From: Nitrospira sp. CG24E
GTDB taxonomy: Bacteria > Nitrospirota > Nitrospiria > Nitrospirales > Nitrospiraceae
Assembly (NCBI GenBank): GCA_002869895.2
Contig: NEWP02000010.1
Span: forward strand, 1 to 64,000
Direction of reading: 5' to 3'
Length of the DNA stretch: 64,000 nucleotides
The notes under the pieces were generated by a model. The model saw nothing but the letters and a program-made list of their open reading frames with translations, was not told the origin of the DNA and ran no database searches. Both the position numbers and the translations under genes were made by a program. Below are positions 7,819-15,588 of this stretch, one piece after another (the first letter of the stretch is position 1; every line of letters begins with the position of its first letter).

Positions 7819-10146
7819 GTGAAAGAGGCTTGCTTTTCAGTTTGGTCTCGGTGGCTCTTCGGCCTGTTGCTCGTTACCCTGGCCTGCGGTCTTCCACCGG
7901 TGCTTGCGGTTGCTGCGGAGCAGGCCGAGGTCAAAGTGACGGCGATCGAGATTCGAGGGAACAAACGGATCGAGGTGCCGGCGATCGCCGGCCGATTGAC
8001 CTTAAAAGCGGGCGATCCCTACACTCCTGAGAATGTCCGTGGACAGATCAAAATTCTCTATGAAGCCGGGTACTTTGAAGACGTGCAGGTCGAGACAGAG
8101 TCGGGAACGGACGGGGTAGCGCTGGCATTTATTGTCCGCGAGAAACCGTTTATCACCGAGATTGTGTTCGATGGGAATCAGGCGCTCAGCGACGACAAGC
8201 TCAAGGAAAAGATCACGATCAAGAACCAGGCCTTTCTCGATCAGCCACAAGCTAAAGGGAGTGCGGAAAAGATTCGTCTGGCCTACCAGGGGGACGGGTA
8301 TTTCAGCTGTGAGGTGATTCCGATCGTGCAGACCTTGGATGAGGATCGGAAGCGCCTGACGTTTTTTGTGAAAGAAGGGGAGAAGGCCCGTGTCAGAACG
8401 GTCAATTTCGACGGACTGCACGCGGCGACGAAAGACGAGATGTTCAAGGTGATGGCGACCAGGGAATCAGTCCCCTGGTACGGACTGTTCACTCAACTGA
8501 GGTTGCCGTCGTTCGTCTCGGATGCCGGCGTCTTGAAGCGGGAAGAAATGAATAACGACGTGGAGCGGATCAAAGAGATCTTGCTCAACAAAGGGTATTT
8601 AAACGCCCGGGTCGGGATGCCGACTGTGGAGCTCATCGACGAGAAAAAAAGGTTTGTCGTGACCTACCCGGTGACGGAAGGGGAGCCCTTTACCATCGGC
8701 GAGATCGGGTTTCGCGGGAATACGGTGTTTGAGGATCCGGAACTCCGCGAGGGGTTGAAGATGAAGGTGGGGGAAATATTTCAACGGCAGAAGCTCCGCG
8801 ATGAGATTACGAGGCTCAACGATCTCTATGGGAGCAGGGGTTATTCGTTTGCCGATATTTCGCCCAATGTGATTCCCAATGCCGCAGATCGGACCGCAGC
8901 CGTCATTCTGACCGTCAAGGAAGGGGAGATGATGCGGATCCGTCAGATCAACATCCATGGGAACGAGAAGACCAAAGACAATGTGATTCGTCGTGAAATC
9001 CGTGTCGATGAACAGGATGTCATCGATACCCCTTCGTTGAAGCGGAGTTTTCAGCGGCTCAACAACTTGAACTTTTTCGAGACAGTGGAAATCCTTCCCG
9101 CGCAGGTGGCGGTGGATAAGGTCGATCTGAATGTGAAGGTGAAGGAGAAGCCGACGGGCCAGTTTAGCATCGGCGGTGGATTCAGCACGCTGGACCAGAT
9201 TGTCGCGATCGCCGATGTGACGGAAGGAAACCTTGGCGGGAACGGCTGGATGGGGCGAATCCGTGGTCAATTGGGCCAGCGGCGGACGATAGGGCAAATT
9301 ACCTTTCGTAATCCCTATGTGAATGACTCCTTGACCTCACTGCAGTTGGATGTCTACCGCACTCAAACGAACTTCATCACCTATTTTGAAACGAAATCAG
9401 GCGCCAGTGTGACATTAGGCCGGTGGCTTTCCGAATATACGACCGGCAGCGTGAGTCTGTTTGCGGAGGAGTTGAACTTTAAGAACCCACAGGCGGGGAT
9501 TTGTCCTGATCGATTTCCTCTTGTGTGCGGACAACTTGGAACTCAGACGACGACCGGGTTCCGCACCACCTTGGCCCGCGACACCAGAGACTACTTTATG
9601 GATCCCCGAACCGGGTGGCGGGCTTCTGTGGGTTTCGACGTTGGAACGCCCTACCTGGGAGGGACGAACAACTTCTATAAATATTACATCGATGTGGTGA
9701 ACTATACACCGTTGCCGTTCGATACCAGGTTCGCGATTCGCGCTCGTTACGGGGCCACGGTCGGGATCGACGGACAACCGGTTCCCCTGACCGAACGATT
9801 CTTTGTCGGCGGTATCAACACGATGCGCGGGTTTGTGTTCGGACGCGCGGGACCTGTGACCTCCAGCAACTCCCTGCTTGGCGCATCCAAGCAGTTGATC
9901 TTCAATAACGATTTTATCTTTACGATCTCGTCCGAGGCCAAATTGAACGGAGTGATTTTCTTCGACTATGGGAAAGGCTTTGACGACGACGAACCGCTTT
10001 CGACGAAGTTGCGGAAAACGGCCGGGTTGGAAGGACGATGGATTTCACCATTTGGCCCGTTGCGCGCTGCGTATGGGATTAATCTGGACCCCAATCCAGG
10101 AGAACGTAAAGGGGTCTTTGAGTTTACGATCGGTACGTTGTTCTAA
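7819..10146 (+). CDS. bamA: Outer membrane protein assembly factor BamA
   Basis: BamA inserts beta-barrel proteins into the outer membrane. The 775-residue protein has a signal peptide (to about residue 33, cut after AVAA), then five POTRA-type repeats (for example EIRGNKRIE, IVFDGNQALS, VNFDGLHA, IGFRGNTVFE, INIHGNEKTKD), then a C-terminal Omp85 barrel from about residue 430. The barrel includes a GGINTMRGF strand (the VRGF-type motif) and a terminal aromatic (GTLF). The GTG at 7819 is used because the upstream ATG at 7808 meets a stop after four codons. Two OmpH/Skp genes follow in the same direction, the usual bamA neighbours. Confidence 0.95.
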   Translation: MKEACFSVWSRWLFGLLLVTLACGLPPVLAVAAEQAEVKVTAIEIRGNKRIEVPAIAGRLTLKAGDPYTPENVRGQIKILYEAGYFEDVQVETESGTDGVALAFIVREKPFITEIVFDGNQALSDDKLKEKITIKNQAFLDQPQAKGSAEKIRLAYQGDGYFSCEVIPIVQTLDEDRKRLTFFVKEGEKARVRTVNFDGLHAATKDEMFKVMATRESVPWYGLFTQLRLPSFVSDAGVLKREEMNNDVERIKEILLNKGYLNARVGMPTVELIDEKKRFVVTYPVTEGEPFTIGEIGFRGNTVFEDPELREGLKMKVGEIFQRQKLRDEITRLNDLYGSRGYSFADISPNVIPNAADRTAAVILTVKEGEMMRIRQINIHGNEKTKDNVIRREIRVDEQDVIDTPSLKRSFQRLNNLNFFETVEILPAQVAVDKVDLNVKVKEKPTGQFSIGGGFSTLDQIVAIADVTEGNLGGNGWMGRIRGQLGQRRTIGQITFRNPYVNDSLTSLQLDVYRTQTNFITYFETKSGASVTLGRWLSEYTTGSVSLFAEELNFKNPQAGICPDRFPLVCGQLGTQTTTGFRTTLARDTRDYFMDPRTGWRASVGFDVGTPYLGGTNNFYKYYIDVVNYTPLPFDTRFAIRARYGATVGIDGQPVPLTERFFVGGINTMRGFVFGRAGPVTSSNSLLGASKQLIFNNDFIFTISSEAKLNGVIFFDYGKGFDDDEPLSTKLRKTAGLEGRWISPFGPLRAAYGINLDPNPGERKGVFEFTIGTLF

Positions 10147-10213
10147 GAGGGTGCTCGTTCAGCAGGAATGTTTTGCAGTACCTGCTCGTTGACCATGAGG
10201 GGGAGGTAGAGCT

Positions 10214-10768
10214 GTGATTCAGGCTAGCGTTGTCATGCGAAGGTTCTTCTTCGCTGGAGGGCTGTTGATGGCGGTCTGTATGCTGTCCGGCTGTGCGACG
10301 GGTGGGGCCAAGGTCGAGGGGAAGATGGGAGTCGTCGACACGGGCCGTGTCCTCAACGAGACGAACATGGGCAAGAAGGCCAAGGATTCTTTGAGCGCAT
10401 TCTCCAAGAATCGTCAGGCGGTCATTGAGATGGATGAGAAAGAGCTCCGTCGCATGGAAGAAGATTTTGGGAGGCAGGCCAGTGTGTTGAGTCCGACTGC
10501 GAAACGGGAGCGTGAAGAGCAGTTTCGACGTCGGGTGGCGGAGTATCAGCAGAAAGCGGGCGAAATGAACCGCGAGGTTCAGGAAAAACAGAAAGACGTA
10601 CTGGAGGGGTTTCGAGACAAGGTGGAACTCATCGTAGGAAAAGTGTCGAAGCGTTTGGGCTTGCAGGTCATCATGGAGAAGGGGAAAGGCGGCCCGACCC
10701 TCTTTAGCGAGGCAGGAATCGATATTACCGCACAGGTCATCGATGAATTTAATCGCGAATATCCGTAA
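10214..10768 (+). CDS. OmpH/Skp-family periplasmic chaperone, predicted lipoprotein
   Basis: The product has a hydrophobic leader ending in a lipobox (LSGC, Cys at about residue 27), then a long Lys/Glu-rich coiled coil (residues 50-140) and a C-terminal EKGKGGPTLFS to IDITAQVIDEFN end, the typical OmpH/Skp pattern. Skp holds unfolded outer-membrane proteins on the way to BamA. A lipid anchor is unusual, since Skp is normally soluble. The GTG at 10214 has a strong GGGGGAGGT site at the right distance; the ATG at 10235 is the alternative. It follows bamA by 67 bases. Confidence 0.88.
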   Translation: MIQASVVMRRFFFAGGLLMAVCMLSGCATGGAKVEGKMGVVDTGRVLNETNMGKKAKDSLSAFSKNRQAVIEMDEKELRRMEEDFGRQASVLSPTAKREREEQFRRRVAEYQQKAGEMNREVQEKQKDVLEGFRDKVELIVGKVSKRLGLQVIMEKGKGGPTLFSEAGIDITAQVIDEFNREYP

Positions 10769-10774
10769 CCGAGA

Positions 10775-10872
10775 CTGGTTGATATGGTTCGTTTAGTTTG
10801 TTTGGTTGATTTGGTTTTTGGTTGAACAAAACAAACCAAATAAACACGACAAACCAAACAAACCAGATAAAC
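10775..10872. repeat. GTTTG-word quasi-palindrome, copy 4
   Basis: Fills the spacer between the two OmpH genes. Left arm TTTAGTTTGTTTGG words, centre GGTTGAACAAAAC, right arm AACAAACCAAATAAAC words. It ends directly in the GGAGGAGG ribosome site of the next gene. Confidence 0.8.
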
Positions 10873-10885
10873 GGAGGAGGATTTG

Positions 10886-11422
10886 ATGCAACGGACGAAA
10901 ATGACAAGTTTCATCGGCACAGTCGCATTGTGGTTGGCGATGGTGTCGCCTGGGCTATCGTCTGATAGTTTCAGCGTAGCGGTGATGGACCAACAAAAGG
11001 TCATCGAGTCTTCGAAGGCCGGCAAACGGGCTATCGAGGAACTTAAGGCCTATTCCACGGCCAGGCAAAAGATCATCAGTGCCGATGAGCAGGAACTGAA
11101 GGAGCTACAGCAGGCGATGCAAGATGGAAAGTTGACTGACAGCGAAAAACAGGAGAAGCAAGGTCAGCTTCAAGTCAAGGTGGAGGCCTATCAACGTCGT
11201 CTGGCCGACTTTCAGCGCGAGATTCAACAGAAGCAGCGCGAAATGGTGACGGAATATTCGAAGAAAATCCAAGCGGCTGCGCAGGCCGTGGGGGAAAAGA
11301 ACGGATATGCCGCGATCGTCGACAAGGGAATTGAGGCTGCGATGAAGATTGTGATCTATCATCAGCCGACGCTGGATTTGACCGACCAGGTGGTGAAGGA
11401 GTTCGATCGACAAAACAAGTAG
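10886..11422 (+). CDS. OmpH/Skp-family periplasmic chaperone
   Basis: A signal peptide of about 26 residues (hydrophobic core, SPGLSS end) precedes an OmpH domain: VAVMDQQKVIESSKAGK start, coiled coil at about residues 50-130, and a C-terminal segment VDKGIEAAMKIVIYHQPTLDLTDQ. The ATG at 10886 lies five bases after GGAGGAGG. Nearest relative in the window is the protein at 52569, which shares the SKAGK start and the KIVIY then DLT end. It is probably one of the helpers of BamA in the periplasm. Confidence 0.9.
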   Translation: MQRTKMTSFIGTVALWLAMVSPGLSSDSFSVAVMDQQKVIESSKAGKRAIEELKAYSTARQKIISADEQELKELQQAMQDGKLTDSEKQEKQGQLQVKVEAYQRRLADFQREIQQKQREMVTEYSKKIQAAAQAVGEKNGYAAIVDKGIEAAMKIVIYHQPTLDLTDQVVKEFDRQNK

Positions 11423-11470
11423 AGGAAGCGGGGGTGGCCTGGTTGGCCCCTGTGCTCACGGAACAGCGAG

Positions 11471-11567
11471 GGGATGGAGCCTGATGATCTCCTGTGCTCG
11501 CGCAACGCGCGGCTTCCGAAAGCCCTCGTTGGACGCGCGCAGTGGGAGATCAATCAGGCCCCATCCC
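11471..11567. repeat. GC-core hairpin repeat, copy A
   Basis: A 97-base inverted repeat. The outer arms (11471-11492 and 11545-11567) pair over about 20 bases. The inside holds a constant core, TGCTCGCGCAACGCGCGG, and its partner CTCGTTGGACGCGCGCAG, around a small GGCTT/AAGCC loop stem. Related copies are at 14764, 42554 and 52283. An open frame through it (11474-11665) appears to be accidental. Confidence 0.85.
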
Positions 11568-11680
11568 TGAGAGATACCGAGCAAGCTTGGAGAAAACATT
11601 TATATCGTTCGATGCGCGCAGTCGAGGATCAGCTGGAGACACTTGAAAGTGCAATTTTGGAATGAATTCTCAGTCCGATT

Positions 11681-11715
11681 AACCAGACAAACTAGATAGA
11701 CCAGACGAACCAACA
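11681..11715. repeat. GTTTG-word element, right arm only
   Basis: A stretch of A/C-rich words (AACCAGACAAACTAGATAGACC) without the G/T-rich left arm, just before the gspF start codon. It is a half copy of the family seen at 3701, 6358, 7441, 10775 and 16491. Confidence 0.55.
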
Positions 11716-11717
11716 GT

Positions 11718-12956
11718 ATGCCCGTTTACCATTATAAGGGGTATAAGAACGACGGCGGGGCCGCGACCGGCATCATCGATGCCGAGAGTCCGAAGGTCGC
11801 CCGCGTTAAATTGCGCAAGGTCGGCGTGTTCCCCACCGATATGGTGGAACAGGGCTCTGCCACGACCGGCTCGACGACGGGAGTTTCCGGCAGATCCACC
11901 GTTGGAATCGGCCGCTCCCCTGCCCTCAGTACAACCGATGTGGCGATGATGACGAGACAGTTGGCCACCTTACTGGTCGCAGGACTACCGCTGGTCGAAG
12001 CGCTTGGGGTGATGGTGGAGCAAACCGAGAAGAAAGCCGTGAAGAGCCTCATGGCCGATATCCGGGAAAAAATCCGAGGCGGAGGATCCTACAGCTCGGT
12101 GCTGGAGACCTATCCGCGCGAGTTCTCACAGATCTACGTGCATATGGTCCGTGCCGGTGAAGCCAGCGGAGCCCTGGATCAGATCCTCTTCCGCCTGGCG
12201 GAGTTTTTGGAAAAACAGTTGGCGCTCAAACATAAAGTGACGAACGCCATTCTCTATCCTGCCCTGATGATGGTTGTCGGAATCTCGGTCCTCTTTTTTC
12301 TCATGACCTTCGTCGTGCCAAAAATCACCGCGGTCTTTACGAGTTTGAAGCAGGCCCTCCCCTGGCCGACCGTCGTGCTCATGAGCGTCAGCCATTTTCT
12401 CGCAGACTATTGGATGGTTATTCTCGGTGTGGTTGGGCTGAGCCTCTGGGCTATCCGCCGGGCCATGAAGACGGAAGCGGGACAGCTCACCGCCGATCGA
12501 TGGCTGTTAAAGGTTCCACTCATCGGCGAAGTCGGTCGCATGGTTGCCATTTCACGTCTCACGAGCACGCTTGCTACCATGCTGGCGAGCGGTGTCCAGT
12601 TGCTGGATGCAATGGATGTTGCAAAGCGCGTGATGAATAATCGTGTACTGGAACATGCGGTTGAGGGGGCCAGGCAAAATATCCGCGAAGGTGAAACGAT
12701 CGCCGAACCGCTGAAACGGAGCGGAGAATTTCCCGCGCTGGTCACGCATATGATTGCGGTCGGTGAACGGAGCGGTGAGATGGAAGAGATGCTCCGTCGA
12801 ATCGGACAGATCTACGATGGAGAAGTGGAGCGGGTCATTACCCGCTTCACGTCCCTCCTGGAGCCCATCATGATTTTAGTCATGGGTGTGATGGTATTCT
12901 TTATCGTCGTGGCCATCCTCTTACCCATCTTTGAGATGGGACAGATGGTGCGATAG
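11718..12956 (+). CDS. gspF: Type II secretion inner-membrane platform protein GspF
   Basis: GspF is the polytopic inner-membrane platform protein of the T2SS, which couples the GspE ATPase to pseudopilus growth. The 412-residue product has the family N-terminus (MPVYHYKGYKNDG), two T2SSF domains (about residues 75-200 and 275-400) and three hydrophobic segments near 180-200, 225-245 and 380-405. The MTRQLATLLVAGLPL motif and its counterpart ISRLTSTLATMLASGVQLL mark the two halves. It is the first gene of the T2SS cluster here. The cluster lacks gspE and gspD, which must be elsewhere. Confidence 0.95.
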   Translation: MPVYHYKGYKNDGGAATGIIDAESPKVARVKLRKVGVFPTDMVEQGSATTGSTTGVSGRSTVGIGRSPALSTTDVAMMTRQLATLLVAGLPLVEALGVMVEQTEKKAVKSLMADIREKIRGGGSYSSVLETYPREFSQIYVHMVRAGEASGALDQILFRLAEFLEKQLALKHKVTNAILYPALMMVVGISVLFFLMTFVVPKITAVFTSLKQALPWPTVVLMSVSHFLADYWMVILGVVGLSLWAIRRAMKTEAGQLTADRWLLKVPLIGEVGRMVAISRLTSTLATMLASGVQLLDAMDVAKRVMNNRVLEHAVEGARQNIREGETIAEPLKRSGEFPALVTHMIAVGERSGEMEEMLRRIGQIYDGEVERVITRFTSLLEPIMILVMGVMVFFIVVAILLPIFEMGQMVR

Positions 12957-12960
12957 GGAA

Positions 12961-13100
12961 GGTTGAGGCTTAGGTTGAGGTTAAGGGGAAGAGTATTGGA
13001 GGGTCGAGTGTTGAGAGCTGAAATGTTAAGGAAGAAGAGGCTCCTGATTTCTAATCCAGCCTCAAACCACCTTGACCTCAGCCTCAACCTTAACCTTATG
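12961..13100. repeat. AGGTTGAGG-word quasi-palindrome
   Basis: Left arm of AGGTTGAGGCTTAGGTTGAGG words (12961-12988) and right arm of CCTTGACCTCAGCCTCAACC words (13068-13097), with about 80 less regular bases between them. The arms are near-complementary. The element fills the gspF-gspG spacer. The same words recur in gspJ at about 14966-14990. Confidence 0.7.
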
Positions 13101-13117
13101 CTAACGGGAGGTGTTCG

Positions 13118-13669
13118 ATGAGCGATAGAGAACTGGCAGAGAATGTGCGCTTGCATTGGGGAAAGGAGCGCAGGTTTCTGAATTCCCACCACTCACCACT
13201 CACCACTTACCACTTGCGCAATGCTCGTGGCTTTACCTTCATCGAGATCATGGTCGTGGTGGCGATTCTCGCGATTCTCGCTGCTTTGGTCATTCCTCGC
13301 ATCATGGGGCGAACCGACGATGCCAAACGTACTGCAGCAAAGGTTCAAATTCGAAATATCGAAGGGGCCTTACAACTCTACAAACTGGACAACGGTGTCT
13401 ATCCCTCGACCGAGCAGGGGTTGAAAGCCTTGGTCGAAAAACCATCCGTCGGGGTGATTCCAAAGAAGTGGAAGATCGGCGGATACCTGCCGAAACTTCC
13501 TGAAGATCCCTGGCAAAACCCCTACAAGTACATGAGTCCCAGCCAAAGCCGTACCCAAGCCGGCGCCCCGGTCGGTGAATACGAACTGCTTTCCATGGGG
13601 ACCGACGGAGAAGTCGGCGGCGAAGGAGTCAACGCCGATATCACCAACTGGAATCTGGATAAGGACTAA
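13118..13669 (+). CDS. gspG: Type II secretion major pseudopilin GspG
   Basis: The major pseudopilin forms the T2SS piston in the periplasm. After a leader of 38 residues comes the cleavage site G|FTFIE with Glu at +5, the hydrophobic helix IMVVVAILAILAALVIP, and the GspG fold with YPSTEQGLKALVEKP and a calcium-loop-like end (LSMGTDGEVGGEG). The leader is far longer than the usual 6-15 residues and contains SHHSPLTTYHL, which is translated word repeat (13186-13217). GGGAGGTG precedes the ATG at 13118. The prepilin peptidase GspO is not in the window. Confidence 0.94.
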   Translation: MSDRELAENVRLHWGKERRFLNSHHSPLTTYHLRNARGFTFIEIMVVVAILAILAALVIPRIMGRTDDAKRTAAKVQIRNIEGALQLYKLDNGVYPSTEQGLKALVEKPSVGVIPKKWKIGGYLPKLPEDPWQNPYKYMSPSQSRTQAGAPVGEYELLSMGTDGEVGGEGVNADITNWNLDKD

Positions 13670-13672
13670 ACG

Positions 13673-14305
13673 ATGCGGCAAGTGGTAAGTGGCAAGTGGC
13701 AAGTGGCGCGGAAAACGCACCCGTCGGTTCCGCCTCTCAACTTACCACTTGCTACTTGCTACTTACGGTCTTCGGGCGGTTTCACCATCATCGAGATCAT
13801 CCTTGTCCTTTTTTTGCTTGCTGGATTGCTGGGAATCATCCTGCCTCGGATTTCGCTGGAGGAAACTCTTGGCTCTGTCGGCCGGCGCATCGTCGGAAAC
13901 GTGCGATCCCTTCAAAGTCTGGCGATGTCGACCCAAAAGACAGTCCACCTCTACGTCGATATCGATCGGGGAATCTATTGGCCCATGATTGTGGATGGCA
14001 ACCAGGAAAAGGCGCCGGCCGATGCAGCCTGGGTCACACCCGTAAAACTCCCGGAGACGATTCGTTTTTCAGATATCCTGGTGAGTCAGGGGAAAAAAGA
14101 ATCTGGTCGAGTGGATCTGTTTTTTTATCCCACCGGAAGGGTCGATACGGCGACGATGCATTTGATGAATACGAGCAACAACATTCTGGCCATTGCCATT
14201 GAGCCGGTCACAGGCGCGATCCGCATGAGCGATGAGCGGATCGAGCCCCCCAGACCACTCATCATTCCCGATCGTATCCGATCGTTGCTAAAAATCGGCG
14301 CATAA
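13673..14305 (+). CDS. gspH: Type II secretion minor pseudopilin GspH
   Basis: The gene starts four bases after the gspG stop. The 210-residue product has a 36-residue leader, a G|FTIIE processing site and a hydrophobic helix, followed by a beta-rich domain with RRIVGNVRSLQSLAMSTQKTV, as in GspH-type pilins. The leader again includes translated word repeat (VVSGKWQVA and LNLPLATCYL). GspH belongs to the tip or shaft of the pseudopilus. Family assignment rests on order and motif; the C-terminal domain is divergent. Confidence 0.85.
   Translation: MRQVVSGKWQVARKTHPSVPPLNLPLATCYLRSSGGFTIIEIILVLFLLAGLLGIILPRISLEETLGSVGRRIVGNVRSLQSLAMSTQKTVHLYVDIDRGIYWPMIVDGNQEKAPADAAWVTPVKLPETIRFSDILVSQGKKESGRVDLFFYPTGRVDTATMHLMNTSNNILAIAIEPVTGAIRMSDERIEPPRPLIIPDRIRSLLKIGA
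13677..13767. repeat. AAGTGGC-word quasi-palindrome inside gspH leader
   Basis: Left arm (13677-13707) iterates AAGTGGT/AAGTGGC; right arm (13738-13767) iterates ACTTACC and ACTTGCT. The two are complementary and are read through by the gspH frame, where they code for most of the prepilin leader. Confidence 0.8.
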
Positions 14306-14349
14306 CCACGCAACCAGCATAATGCTCTGCGATTGCAGAGTGGGCTTCT

Positions 14350-14754
14350 ATGGAAAGTGAACGGGGTTTCACATTATTGGAAGTCTTGATCGCGCTCGGT
14401 ATTCTTGCGTTGGCCTTGCCGATTTTATTGGGGCTCCGAAATTTTGACCTAGACCTCCATGCGAGAGCCAAAGAACTCACGGCCGCCACGATCCTCGCGC
14501 AGGAAAAGTTGATCGAAACGGAGCTGGGGGCAGCCTTGCCTCTCGGAGAAACGGGTGGAGAGTTTCTGCCAACTCCCCTAGGGTCGCAAGCGACCCCAGC
14601 GATCACCAATCGGCCGTCGAATTATCGATGGAAGCGCATTGTCACTCCCACGCCCTTGCCGATCGTGCGGGAAGTGAAGATTCAGGTCTTGTGGCCGCGG
14701 GGCGCGACGGAAGAAATGGTGGAGGTCAGTACCTATGTCTTCGCCACGAACTAG
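14350..14754 (+). CDS. gspI: Type II secretion minor pseudopilin GspI
   Basis: A 134-residue minor pseudopilin with a short normal leader (MESERG) and the site G|FTLLE, followed by the helix VLIALGILALALPILLG. Then comes a segment with ELTAATILAQEKLIE, typical of GspI. GspI initiates the pseudopilus tip with GspJ and GspK. It is the only one of the four G/H/I/J genes here whose leader is not extended by repeats. Confidence 0.9.
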   Translation: MESERGFTLLEVLIALGILALALPILLGLRNFDLDLHARAKELTAATILAQEKLIETELGAALPLGETGGEFLPTPLGSQATPAITNRPSNYRWKRIVTPTPLPIVREVKIQVLWPRGATEEMVEVSTYVFATN

Positions 14755-14763
14755 CAGAGGGAA

Positions 14764-14860
14764 GGGATGGAGCCTGATGATCTTCTGTGCTCGCGCAACG
14801 CGCGGTCGAAGACTCCCCTCGTTGGACGCGCGCAATGGAAGATCAATCAGCCCCCATCCC
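14764..14860. repeat. GC-core hairpin repeat, copy B
   Basis: A 97-base inverted repeat between gspI and gspJ. It shares the core GTGCTCGCGCAACGCGCGG and CTCGTTGGACGCGCGCA with copies A, C and D. The outer arms start GGGATGGAGCCTGATGATC and end GATCAATCAGCCCCCATCCC. The small loop stem differs (GGTCG...GACTCC) from copy A. Confidence 0.85.
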
Positions 14861-14889
14861 TGGAAAGACAACGAGCGGCCTCCGAAGGA

Positions 14890-15588
14890 ATGGCGCAAGG
14901 GGGTGAGGAGGTTGCGATCTTAAAACTCAGAACCCAGAACTCCGCACTCAGAGCCTCCCCGCTCAACCTTGACCTCAACCTCAGCCTGCACTCTGAGGGC
15001 GGGTTCACTTTAATCGAAGTCCTGCTGGCGGTCTCCCTGGTCGCCCTGATGGCTGCCTTGGTCTTTGGCTCTCTCTATGTCACAACGAGCGCAATCGATC
15101 GGGCACGCGCGAACTCTGCCAATGAGCAGATCGTCCGCAACACTCTGCGTGTCATGATCGACGAATTATCAGTCGCCAAGAGCTCTACCGTCGGCCCTTG
15201 GATGGGCATTAATGGCCAACAGGACGGTCAACCTGCCGACTCGATCGCCTTTCTCACGATGGGCCAGTTTCGAGGAGCGGAGTCGGCCAAAGACACCGAG
15301 CTGGTTCGTATCGTCTATACCAGAGAGGGCGAACTTCTCCTTCGATTTGTGCGAAAGAATCTCTACGGTCTGACAGATGGATCTGTCGAACGAGTCGAGC
15401 TGGCCAATAAAGTGAAGGGCTTCAACCTGCGGTATTACGACGGCCAGGGCAATCTCTGGGTGGACGAGTGGGATGGCCGTGGGAGTAAGAAAACCCCTCC
15501 GAAAGCGATCTTGATTGAGTTGACGTTGCAGCAAGAAAATGCCGAACTTCAGACCATTCGGCAATGGGTGGCCGTGGGAGCCTCATGA
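14890..15588 (+). CDS. gspJ: Type II secretion minor pseudopilin GspJ
   Basis: The product has the prepilin site G|FTLIE followed by VLLAVSLVALMAALVFGSLY, and a GspJ-type domain with RVMIDELSVAKSS and VKGFNLRYYDGQGNLWVDEW. The frame stays open upstream to 14767 inside hairpin copy B; the ATG at 14890 is the first start outside that repeat, so it is used, with the true start uncertain. Even so the leader is about 38 residues and consists largely of translated word repeat (LRTQNSALR and LNLDLNLSL). The stop overlaps the gspN start (ATGA). Confidence 0.88.
   Translation: MAQGGEEVAILKLRTQNSALRASPLNLDLNLSLHSEGGFTLIEVLLAVSLVALMAALVFGSLYVTTSAIDRARANSANEQIVRNTLRVMIDELSVAKSSTVGPWMGINGQQDGQPADSIAFLTMGQFRGAESAKDTELVRIVYTREGELLLRFVRKNLYGLTDGSVERVELANKVKGFNLRYYDGQGNLWVDEWDGRGSKKTPPKAILIELTLQQENAELQTIRQWVAVGAS
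14924..15000. repeat. Word-repeat arms inside gspJ leader
   Basis: A first stretch (14924-14957) of ACTCAGAACCCAGAACTCC words is the reverse complement of the element at 19682. A second (14964-14990) of CAACCTTGACCTCAACC words matches the right arm of the element at 12961. Both are translated in frame as part of the gspJ leader. Confidence 0.75.

Noticed and set aside
11474-11665. Frame starting MEPDDLLCSRNAR, also seen at 14767
   Set aside because: It is translation of the GC-core hairpin repeat; similarity between the two comes from the DNA repeat, not from a protein family.
13677-13767. CRISPR-like array
   Set aside because: Repeat units are only about 7 bases and adjoin each other, with no spacers of constant length and no cas genes in the window.
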